From an uncultured Bacilli bacterium (lineage in GTDB: Bacteria > Bacillota_I > Bacilli_A > RF39 > UBA660), in NCBI GenBank assembly GCA_934085585.1, contig CAKOHI010000006.1:1-64000 (forward strand): 64,000 nucleotides of DNA. Reading direction: 5' to 3'. Made by a program: the position numbers and the translations under genes. Below the pieces are notes generated by a model. The model searched no databases. It worked only from the letters and a program-made list of their open reading frames with translations, and was not told the origin of the DNA. Positions 43,410 to 50,990 of the stretch are shown piece by piece (the first letter of the stretch is position 1; the number at the start of each line of letters is the position of its first letter).

Positions 43410-44010
43410 TTTTACCTACCCTATTATTATAAATATTTACATATATTACTAAATATGCAAGTCCAAGTAAGAAACCACCTATTACATCAGTAAAATAATG
43501 AACTCCAACATAAACTCTACTAAAACCAATAGCTAAAATTAATAATGATAATAATGTAATTAATAACCACTTTAAATACTTGTCATTAACATTTTTATAA
43601 ACTAAATAAATTATAATTCCGTAAAATGTCATACTTACCATAGAATGTCCAGATGGAAAACTATATCCACTTTCTTCAACTAATCTTAATATATTAGGTC
43701 TTGGTCTTCTTATAATATGTTTAAGAAGTTGATTTATTAATGTTACGCCGACTAAATCAAAAGTTACAAACCACCTTATTTTTTTACAAAAAATAAAAAT
43801 TAAAACTCCTGCAACAACAGTAAAAGCCACTCCACCTAATTCTGTAATTACTTTAAGGATCGGCGTTAAACTATCATTCATTATATTATCTGCAATAAAA
43901 CTATAAGCATTTGTATCAATTACCAAACTATCATAATTTAAAATTTGATAACAAATAACACTAAATAGTATTAAACACAAAACTACAATAAGAATACTAC
44001 ACTTTTTCAT
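43399..44010 (-). CDS. PAP2-family membrane phosphatase
   Basis: 203 residues with about six TM segments and the three PAP2 motifs: KHIIRRPRP, SFPSGHS and SRVYVGVHYFTDVIGG. By context it probably dephosphorylates undecaprenyl diphosphate (UppP/BcrC type); phosphatidylglycerophosphate is an alternative. It starts 2 bp after the PopT-like gene. Confidence 0.92.
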   Translation of the reverse strand: MKKCSILIVVLCLILFSVICYQILNYDSLVIDTNAYSFIADNIMNDSLTPILKVITELGGVAFTVVAGVLIFIFCKKIRWFVTFDLVGVTLINQLLKHIIRRPRPNILRLVEESGYSFPSGHSMVSMTFYGIIIYLVYKNVNDKYLKWLLITLLSLLILAIGFSRVYVGVHYFTDVIGGFLLGLAYLVIYVNIYNNRVGKNEK

Positions 44011-44012
44011 AA

Positions 44013-44906
44013 CTACCCTTCAATATGTTTCTTTTCTAAAACAATTTTTATTCTATCTAAACCAATTATAACTAAACCACCAAGTAAGAAATAAATTATA
44101 CTAAATGTATCAAAACTCAAAGCATCTTTTGGTACTTCCAATGTAGTTGGTCCCATTATAATTGCATATAAAGAACCAATCATTAAACCAATTATTAAAT
44201 AAACTGTGGCACTTCTATATTTATCTAGAGCAATTTTAATTAATTTTATTATTAAGGCAATACCAAGTAAAACTCCAATACCAAAGACAAATAGCGCTGG
44301 AAAATAAGTAAAATTCATATGTAAAAATTCTTTTATTCCACTGATTATAGGAATATATAAACCAAATATTAAAAGAAGAGTTGATCCGGAAATACCAGGT
44401 AATACCATCGCACATATCGCTATTGCACCAGCTAATAATATATACATAGCTAATCCAAAATTCAAATTAGCAATATTAACACTATTTCCACCACTTATTG
44501 GATTAAAATATGTTATTAATGATACAATTAAAATACCAATTATAGCAAAAATAATATTTTTATATTTACCTTTAATATTATCCTTTTCTTCCTTAATTAT
44601 TAAAGGTATAGAAAATACTATAAATCCTAAAAATAATGAACTAACACTATATATTTTTGATTCAAATAAACTAGTTAAAACTAAAGTTGCTAAAGACATT
44701 CCAACTATCCAACCTGTACCTAATTTAAATAAAAACCATAAAGCGCTTTTTTTCTTTTTGAAATCTCCATAAAAAGCATCATTTAAAGCATTTATAAACT
44801 TATCATAAAAGCCTAGAATAAAAGCAATCGTACCACCACTCACACCTGGTACACTATCAGCTAAAGCCATACAAAATCCCCAAAAAGCATTAATTAAATA
44901 TTTCAT
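44013..44906 (-). CDS. popT: DUF368 (PopT) polyprenyl-phosphate transporter
   Basis: 297 residues, about eight to nine TM segments, opening with the DUF368 signature GFCMALADSVPGVSGGTIAFI and a second VLPGISGSTLLLIFG half-repeat. DUF368 (PopT) proteins recycle undecaprenyl phosphate across the membrane. Between SanA/ElyC-like and PAP2/undecaprenol kinase genes, this forms a complete carrier-recycling unit. Confidence 0.92.
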   Translation of the reverse strand: MKYLINAFWGFCMALADSVPGVSGGTIAFILGFYDKFINALNDAFYGDFKKKKSALWFLFKLGTGWIVGMSLATLVLTSLFESKIYSVSSLFLGFIVFSIPLIIKEEKDNIKGKYKNIIFAIIGILIVSLITYFNPISGGNSVNIANLNFGLAMYILLAGAIAICAMVLPGISGSTLLLIFGLYIPIISGIKEFLHMNFTYFPALFVFGIGVLLGIALIIKLIKIALDKYRSATVYLIIGLMIGSLYAIIMGPTTLEVPKDALSFDTFSIIYFLLGGLVIIGLDRIKIVLEKKHIEG

Positions 44907-44958
44907 TTTATATCACCTTCTAAATTATATCAAATACCTCATTCATATACAATTATTT

Positions 44959-45627
44959 TTAATCATTTGTAGCATTTCCATCGCCAAAAACAGAAATAGT
45001 ATTCCCTAAATATTTTGGTTCAGGTTTAAATATAGACTTTACAAAATCTTTATCTCTAGCAAGTATTTCTCTTATTTCAAATTTGACACTACCACTATAA
45101 TCTCTTAAAGTTGCAGAAACGCCAACAGCATCTAATTTCAACTGTTTAGCTATATACAAGCTTCTATATAAATGAAATTGTTGAGTTACAATAATTATTT
45201 TGTTAGCTAAAAATATTTCTTTAGCTCTATAAACACTATCATATGTTGAAAACCCAGCATGATCCATAAAAATATTATTACTATCAATACCTTTATCAAG
45301 CAAATAATTTTTCATCACATTTACTTCATCATAATATTTTTTTCCATGATCACCACTTACAATTATTTTTTCAGAATAACCATCTTCATATAATTTATAA
45401 GCCATATCAAGTCTATCTTTTAAAACTGGACTGGGTTTTCCATTTCTTAACCCTGCACCTAATACTAAAATAGCATCATAATTTTTATCTAAACTATTTT
45501 CATCAACTATTTTATCCTTTACACTATTTTTTACAAATAAGTTTATTCCTAAAACTATAATTATTCCAACAACTGCTAAAATACCTATAATTAACATTAT
45601 TCTCTTAATAATTTTATTCATATTCAT
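44959..45627 (-). CDS. SanA/ElyC/YdcF-family (DUF218) envelope protein
   Basis: 222 residues. One N-terminal TM (about 8-31) and an extracytoplasmic DUF218 domain: AILVLGAGLRNGKPSP, DRLDMAYKLYEDG, IIVSGDHG, and the late VTQQFHLYRS. E. coli members affect cell-wall permeability and lipid-carrier use. Its ATG overlaps the end of a decayed Rpn gene and has no strong ribosome site, so the start may lie at the second Met (45621). Head of the carrier-recycling operon, 52 bp before popT. Confidence 0.85.
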   Translation of the reverse strand: MNMNKIIKRIMLIIGILAVVGIIIVLGINLFVKNSVKDKIVDENSLDKNYDAILVLGAGLRNGKPSPVLKDRLDMAYKLYEDGYSEKIIVSGDHGKKYYDEVNVMKNYLLDKGIDSNNIFMDHAGFSTYDSVYRAKEIFLANKIIIVTQQFHLYRSLYIAKQLKLDAVGVSATLRDYSGSVKFEIREILARDKDFVKSIFKPEPKYLGNTISVFGDGNATND

Positions 45628-46254
45628 TTTTCAACTATACCATCAATTGGATAATTTGCTTTTAAAAGATTTTTAGCAATATCCATTTTAGCTTCTCTTC
45701 TTGCAATATTTCTTTCGGTATTTTGAATATTTTTTTCCTCTTCTTCTGGAGTAATATCATATATGAATACATCATCTTTGTTTAATCTTTTCAATTTATC
45801 AACACTCTCCTTAAAACTAGAGTTATTTATATCACTACAATACCTATCAAGGTCATCCTTATTCTTGATTCCTATCATTGTTAATAGTGGTTTTTCTCTA
45901 GCACTTTTCATGTCTTTATCATACCAAAGTTTAGCAAACTTTTCAACGTTGATTTCATAATATTTGAAATGATTATCCAATTTTTTTCATGATCTTTATC
46001 ATAAAATGTATAGCATTTAACTAATGGTTCACTCAAAGTTACTCCATAATTTAATGATATATGAATAAATCAAAAACCATATCATAAGCTTCACTCACTA
46101 ACGTTTTTTGACTACAGAAAGAAAAATAAAAGTTTATATTTCTAACCTTGGTAAATTTAATTATTCGATCAATTTTAATATCTAGGCATTCACTTAAAAG
46201 TTCACAAAGTAAATGCGTTCGATCTTCATTAAAACCTGTTCCAAAAATTGACAT
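45624..46254 (-). pseudogene. Decayed Rpn-family (PD-(D/E)XK) gene
   Basis: Three pieces in different frames: 46254-46051 (FGTGFNEDRTHLLCELLSEC..., the N-terminal region), about 46048-45985 (YGVTLSEPLVKCYTFYDKDHEKN) and 45980-45624 (FKYYEINVEKFAKLWYDKDM..., ending REAKMDIAKNLLKANYPID). The last shift is at an A7 run near 45984. The C-terminal piece has the linker and helix pattern of Rpn/transposase proteins but stops inside the terminal helix. No ribosome site or 0A module is seen upstream. It was probably inserted ahead of the sanA operon. Confidence 0.6.
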
Positions 46255-46332
46255 AAATCGGGATATTCAAAGATATATTCCTTATTTTAAAGGAAATTAA
46301 TAAAACAAGAAAAAATACATTTTTTTAATATT

Positions 46333-46361
46333 TTGTATACAAAATTTATAAAATATATTAT
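46333..46361 (+). promoter_or_regulatory. Putative promoter of the GT4 gene
   Basis: TTGTAT (46333-46338), 17-bp spacer, TATTAT (46356-46361), about 30 bp before the ATG, which has GAGG upstream. Confidence 0.5.
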
Positions 46362-46391
46362 ACTTTATATATAGGAAAACGAGGTTGAAAA

Positions 46392-47573
46392 ATGAAAATT
46401 GGAATTTTTACAGATGCGTATGAACCCCATATATCCGGAGTAACAACAAGTATTAAAATGTTAAAAACAGCATTAGAAAAAATGAATCATGAAGTCTATA
46501 TTGTTACTGCCAATCTTGAAACAAATAAATTTGTTTATGATAAAAAAAATAAAATGATAAGCTTACCAGGAATAAAAACAGGTATTTATGAAACAAAATT
46601 AACTGGAATATATTCTAGAAAAGCCATGAAAATTATAAAAACTTGGAACCTAGATATTATTCACTCTCAAACAGAATTCGGAGTTGGTTATTTTTCAAGA
46701 ATTGTAGCTAAAAAATTAAATATACCTGTAGTGCATACATACCATACTTTATATGAAGATTATGTACATTATGTTACTCACGGACATTTTAATAACTTTG
46801 CTAAAAAACTAGCTATCAAAGTAACAAAATATTATTGCGAAAAAAAATGCGACGAATTAATTGTACCTACCGATAAAATAAAAGATTTATTTATAAACAA
46901 ATACGATATTAAAAAGACAATTAATGTTATACCAACTGGAATAGACATTGATAAATTCAAATTAACACCAGCAATGAAAAAAGAAATTATTAAAATCAAG
47001 AAAAAATATGATATCAAAGAAACCAATTTTATAATAGGGTCCGTAGGTAGAATAGCACCAGAAAAGAGTTTTGATAAATTACTTTATAATATAAAGGATA
47101 TGATAAAATACAATAATAATATAAAAGTAATGCTCGTCGGTGGTGGTCCAGATTTAGACAATTTAAAAGAATTAACAAAAAAACTTAATCTAGAAAAAGT
47201 AGTAATTTTTACTGATAAAGTTGATTATAATTTAGTTCCAACATATTTTAATACTTTTGATGTAATCACATCATTTTCTAAAACAGAAACTCAAGGACTA
47301 ACTATAATCGAAGGACTAGCAGCATCAAAACCAACAATATGTATTAACGATGATTCATTTAAAGCAATGATTGAACCAAACTACAATGGCTATTTATTTA
47401 ATAATGATAAAGAATTTAGAGAATATATTTTTAAATTAATGAGAGACCCAAAACTTTACAAAGATATGTCAACCAATGCTAGAAATAGTACCTATAAATA
47501 TTCAAAAGAAGTATTTGCATCAGACATATTAAAAGTTTATCACAAAGCTATAGAAAAGTACAAAAATTCATGA
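46392..47573 (+). CDS. GT4 glycosyltransferase, probably glycosyl-diacylglycerol synthase
   Basis: 393 residues with the GT-B layout: N-terminal MKIGIFTDAYEPHISGVTTSI and THxTLYEDYVHY acceptor region, C-terminal donor domain with VGRIAPEKSFDKLL and KTETQGLTIIEGLAASKP (the E-x7-E motif). This is the pattern of 1,2-diacylglycerol 3-glucosyltransferases, peripheral membrane enzymes rich in Lys. The product could be the glycolipid anchor for the lipoteichoic acid made by LtaS. Specificity is inferred. Confidence 0.85.
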   Translation: MKIGIFTDAYEPHISGVTTSIKMLKTALEKMNHEVYIVTANLETNKFVYDKKNKMISLPGIKTGIYETKLTGIYSRKAMKIIKTWNLDIIHSQTEFGVGYFSRIVAKKLNIPVVHTYHTLYEDYVHYVTHGHFNNFAKKLAIKVTKYYCEKKCDELIVPTDKIKDLFINKYDIKKTINVIPTGIDIDKFKLTPAMKKEIIKIKKKYDIKETNFIIGSVGRIAPEKSFDKLLYNIKDMIKYNNNIKVMLVGGGPDLDNLKELTKKLNLEKVVIFTDKVDYNLVPTYFNTFDVITSFSKTETQGLTIIEGLAASKPTICINDDSFKAMIEPNYNGYLFNNDKEFREYIFKLMRDPKLYKDMSTNARNSTYKYSKEVFASDILKVYHKAIEKYKNS

Positions 47574-47596
47574 GAACAAACTCATGAATTTTATTT
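47567..47596 (+). terminator. Terminator after the GT4 gene
   Basis: TTCATGAG-AACAAA-CTCATGAA followed by TTTTATTTTA; the stem includes the stop codon. Confidence 0.8.
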
Positions 47597-47638
47597 TACA
47601 TACCAATAATATAAGTAATATTGAACACAATAGAAATC

Positions 47639-47670
47639 GCATATATCTTAATGATTTTTTAGATATATGC
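47639..47670. other. 10-bp perfect hairpin between GT4 and sufS
   Basis: GCATATATCT (47639-47648) and AGATATATGC (47661-47670) are exact inverted copies; AAAAAA follows on the plus strand. Role unknown. Confidence 0.4.
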
Positions 47671-47698
47671 AAAAAATTTAATATTACAGTTACAATAG

Positions 47699-47738
47699 AA
47701 AAAAAATAGAAGTTAAATCATTTCATCTTCTATTTTTT
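47699..47738 (-). terminator. Terminator of sufS
   Basis: Minus strand AAAAAATAGAAG-loop-CTTCTATTTTTTTT, overlapping the sufS stop codon. Confidence 0.75.
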
Positions 47739-48909
47739 GTTTATTCTTAAGTAGTTCTACTAATTCATCAATTTCTTTTTCAGTGTTATAGAAAAACAAA
47801 CTAATTCTTAATGTATTAGCTACACCCGTAGCATTTTTAAGTATTTTTGCGCAATGATTACCAGCTCTTACACAAACATTATATTTATTTAAAAAGTAAG
47901 CAACATCTTGACTAAAAATACCATCAACATTAAATGCTACAATTCCACTATCAGCTTCTAAATTTATAATATCTATATGATCTATAGGTATTAATTTTTC
48001 TATTAAGTAATTTCTTAAATGTAATTCTCTTTCATGAATTTTATCAATACCAATCTTATTGATATATCTTATAGCTTCACCAAGTCCAATAACACCAGCT
48101 ATATTCGGAGTTCCAGCTTCAAGTCTTGTTGGAAGTTCTTTTAAAAATACTGTATCAACCGTATCAAAAGATTCATTCATACCTCCACCTAAATTAATTG
48201 GTTCTAGTTCTTCAAGTAATTCTCTTTTTCCATATAAAACACCAATACCCGTAGGTCCAAGCATTTTATGTCCAGAAAAAGCTAAAAAGTCTATATCTAA
48301 ATCTTGAACATCAGTTTTTAAATGAGGAACCATCTGTGCTCCATCAACAACTACAAAAATATCATTTTCATGAGCAAATTCAGTAATTTCTTTAATAGGT
48401 CTAATATCACCAACAACATTTGTAATACCAGCTAAAGCAATAACCTTAGTATTCGGAGTAACACTTTTTCTTACATTATCCATAGTTACATGTAAAGACT
48501 CATCTAAAGGTATAAAATTAACTTTACAACCAATTTCTTTACTTAATCTAAACCAAGGAAGGACATTCGAAGCATGTTCACTCGTAGTAATTAATATTTC
48601 ATCATTTATATCAAGTAAATTACCAAAAAAACCATTAGCTATCATATTTAATGAATCAGTTGTTCCACTTGTAAAAACTACTTCTTCTTTACTTTTAGCA
48701 TTAATAAAGTTTTTAACTTCTTCACGTGCATTTTCATATTCAACATCAACTTTAAAAGAAATATCATAATCTCCACGATGAGCATTAGCACTATAATTTT
48801 CATAATAATCAGTCATTTTATCTATAACGCATTTAGGTTTTAAACTAGTTGCACCATTATCGAAATATATTATATCTTGTTTTAACATAGGAAAATCTTC
48901 TCTATACAT
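47713..48909 (-). CDS. sufS: Cysteine desulfurase SufS
   Basis: 398 residues. Group II desulfurase: PLP Lys in FSGHKMLGPTGIG, His in TSEHASNVLPW, Asp in VVVDGAQ, catalytic Cys in RAGNHCAK (RAGHHCA in most relatives) and the short Cys loop that needs SufU. It supplies sulfur to the suf complex although it lies 30 kb from the suf operon here. Single gene with its own terminator and an extended -10 promoter (TGTTATAAT, near 48963-48971). Confidence 0.94.
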   Translation of the reverse strand: MYREDFPMLKQDIIYFDNGATSLKPKCVIDKMTDYYENYSANAHRGDYDISFKVDVEYENAREEVKNFINAKSKEEVVFTSGTTDSLNMIANGFFGNLLDINDEILITTSEHASNVLPWFRLSKEIGCKVNFIPLDESLHVTMDNVRKSVTPNTKVIALAGITNVVGDIRPIKEITEFAHENDIFVVVDGAQMVPHLKTDVQDLDIDFLAFSGHKMLGPTGIGVLYGKRELLEELEPINLGGGMNESFDTVDTVFLKELPTRLEAGTPNIAGVIGLGEAIRYINKIGIDKIHERELHLRNYLIEKLIPIDHIDIINLEADSGIVAFNVDGIFSQDVAYFLNKYNVCVRAGNHCAKILKNATGVANTLRISLFFYNTEKEIDELVELLKNKQKIEDEMI

Positions 48910-49070
48910 AAATATTTACCTCTTTTCTATTTACTATAATTTATTCACTTTTTAATTGCCCAATTATAACAAAAGCCTTGTCCAGTTTTTATTATAACCA
49001 TCAACAACACTATTATATAACAAAAATTTCAATAAAACTAGAGTTTATTTCTCATATCATCACAAACAAA

Positions 49071-49099
49071 TTGACATAAGGTCTATTTTCAAATATAAT
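49071..49099 (+). promoter_or_regulatory. Perfect sigma-A promoter with no coding gene downstream
   Basis: TTGACA (49071-49076), 17-bp spacer, TATAAT (49094-49099): consensus at every position. The next protein-coding start in this direction is more than 4 kb away. It drives the small RNA described next. Confidence 0.85.
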
Positions 49100-49105
49100 T
49101 AGATA

Positions 49106-49200
49106 GTGAGAAACATCTCTTTTTCATATTTTTACCAAAAGGCGTGACCTTGGATGTTTCTTCACACACAAAAAACACAAGCTTAACCACTTGTGTTTTT
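49106..49200 (+). ncRNA. Candidate small RNA, about 95 nt
   Basis: Predicted transcription from about 49106 (7 nt after the -10) to the terminator at 49200. The 5' end GTGAGAAACATC (49106-49117) pairs with GATGTTTC(T)TCAC (49153-49165), a 12-bp stem with one bulged U. The loop holds pyrimidine-rich single strand (TCTTTTTCATATTTTT) and a small inner hairpin AAGG-CGTGA-CCTT (49139-49151). A terminator hairpin follows. There is no ribosome site or open frame. I do not recognise it as 6S, 4.5S, RNase P or tmRNA. It converges on the AI-2E gene, overlapping its last 18 bases. Confidence 0.7.
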
Positions 49201-49203
49201 CTT
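49172..49203. terminator. Bidirectional terminator of the small RNA and the AI-2E gene
   Basis: AAACACAAG (49173-49181), loop CTTAACCA, CTTGTGTTT (49190-49198), then T; A/T runs on both sides. Confidence 0.85.
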
Positions 49204-50295
49204 ATTTAATTTTAAATTAACATCTGTTTTTACAATACTATAAATAATTGAAACCAAAGGAACACTTAATAACATTCCAAGCACTCCATTTATACTTGCC
49301 CCCACAGTGACCGCAACAAGGACCCAAATACCTGGAAGCCCAACTGACTTACCTACAACATGTGGATAAATCAAATTACCTTCAAATTGTTGTAAAACAA
49401 TTATAAATATTACAAATATAACTGCTTGCAAAGGATTTACCATAAATATTAAAAAGGCCCCCACTAAAGTTCCAATAAATGCTCCAAAAACTGGAATTAA
49501 TGCAGTAAATCCCACTAATACCGAAATAGTACCAGCATAAGGAAGTCTTAATATAATCATTCCTATAAAACATAAAATACCAATTATCAAAGCTTCAATA
49601 CATTGTCCACTTACAAAACTTGCAAATATTTTATTAGATAATGTAGCTATTTCATTTATTTTTTTACAGCTTTTTTTAGATAAATAAGCTTCCATTAATT
49701 TATTAATTTGTCTAGATATTTTTTCTTTATCAACTAAATAATAAATAGCAAATACAAAACCAATAAAAACATTTACAAAACTACTAACTACATTCGAAGC
49801 TATTCCCAAAGTCACAGATATAACAGTATTCCTATTATTAATTACATAATCACTCGCTACATCTCCAAAACTTTCCATAGTTTTTACTATTTCATCAATA
49901 ATATTATCAGGTATTTTAATTTTTACTAACAATTCCTTTAAATTACTTAAATATTCAGGAATATTATTAGCAAAAATAACTATTGTATCTTGTAAATTAG
50001 GAATTATTAAAAATAATAACAATATAAAGAAACTTAAAACTAACAATATAGCTAAACTTAAACTAACTCCTCTTTTTATATTTTTATTCCATTTTACTTT
50101 TTTTAGCCATTTATTTTCTATAACATTCATTAAAACATTTAATACAAAAGCAATCATTAACCCAATTATAAATGGCATAAACAATTTAATAATATATTTT
50201 AATACTTCAAAAACTTCTTTTATATAAATAAATGCAAATACTAAAACAACTGCATAAAGTATTAATAATCTTATATCTTTTTTATTGAATTTCAT
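49183..50295 (-). CDS. AI-2E (PerM) family transporter
   Basis: 370 residues with about eight TM segments: two near the N-terminus (12-60), one at 72-95, then an extracytoplasmic stretch (about 100-150), and the C-terminal family core with LPYAGTISVLVGFTALIPVFGAF and the end GVLGMLLSVPL. Members include the AI-2 exporter TqsA and Na+/H+ antiporter-like proteins; the substrate here is unknown. It overlaps the gene before it by 4 bp in an operon with tex. Confidence 0.9.
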   Translation of the reverse strand: MKFNKKDIRLLILYAVVLVFAFIYIKEVFEVLKYIIKLFMPFIIGLMIAFVLNVLMNVIENKWLKKVKWNKNIKRGVSLSLAILLVLSFFILLLFLIIPNLQDTIVIFANNIPEYLSNLKELLVKIKIPDNIIDEIVKTMESFGDVASDYVINNRNTVISVTLGIASNVVSSFVNVFIGFVFAIYYLVDKEKISRQINKLMEAYLSKKSCKKINEIATLSNKIFASFVSGQCIEALIIGILCFIGMIILRLPYAGTISVLVGFTALIPVFGAFIGTLVGAFLIFMVNPLQAVIFVIFIIVLQQFEGNLIYPHVVGKSVGLPGIWVLVAVTVGASINGVLGMLLSVPLVSIIYSIVKTDVNLKLNKKNTSG

Positions 50296-50987
50296 ACTAA
50301 TCCCTTCAAATAATCTTTAACATTTAGAATTTCATAAACAGCAAATTGAATATTTTCTTTTTCAATCTTTTTTACCATTAATTCATTTTCACTAAAATCT
50401 TCAAATATTAAAGAATAATTATCCCCATTATTATCACATTCTACTCTATAAGAATATTCATTTTTATAATCCTTTATAACTGGATCTACTCTCTTACTAT
50501 TATAAATTTTATCTATTAAAGAAGTCATAGTTTTTTCACTAATATCTCCCCCTAGAAAACTGCTTAATCCATTATACTCATAAACCCACATATCACTAAG
50601 GACATATTCTTCACTACAATAATTATCAGAAGCATAAGAAATATATACTTCACGATAATAATCTTTACTAGAAATATCATAACTAGTTATAGTTATATTA
50701 TTATCTTTATCATAATAATACTTTCCATAACAAGCTTGTAATTTTTCTAAATACTTCTTTTTTTCATCTTCTAACACTGTATTAGATAAAAAAGTATAAA
50801 ATTTTGCTTCAGGGTTCTCTTTATCATCAACAACATACATAAATCTTTTAATAGGAATACCATCCCCATCCATTAATTCACCTTTATAAGCTTCATATAT
50901 AAAAGTTTTATTAATAAGCAAGAAAAAGGCTCCTCCTATAAGTAAAAATATAATAGCAATATTAATAAGTCTAATAATTAATTTCAT
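50292..50987 (-). CDS. Hypothetical membrane-anchored protein, 231 aa
   Basis: One N-terminal TM (about 5-26), then an extracytoplasmic domain rich in Tyr, Asp and Lys. Three Cys residues (QACYGK, DNYCSEE, VECDNNG) could form a disulfide. No known motif. Between tex (3 bp gap) and the AI-2E gene (4-bp overlap), so it is translated with them. Function unknown. Confidence 0.65.
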   Translation of the reverse strand: MKLIIRLINIAIIFLLIGGAFFLLINKTFIYEAYKGELMDGDGIPIKRFMYVVDDKENPEAKFYTFLSNTVLEDEKKKYLEKLQACYGKYYYDKDNNITITSYDISSKDYYREVYISYASDNYCSEEYVLSDMWVYEYNGLSSFLGGDISEKTMTSLIDKIYNSKRVDPVIKDYKNEYSYRVECDNNGDNYSLIFEDFSENELMVKKIEKENIQFAVYEILNVKDYLKGLV

Positions 50988-50990
50988 ACA

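Noticed and set aside
47584..47709. 41-codon frame between GT4 and sufS
   Set aside because: It begins inside the GT4 terminator, has no ribosome site and runs through a hairpin.
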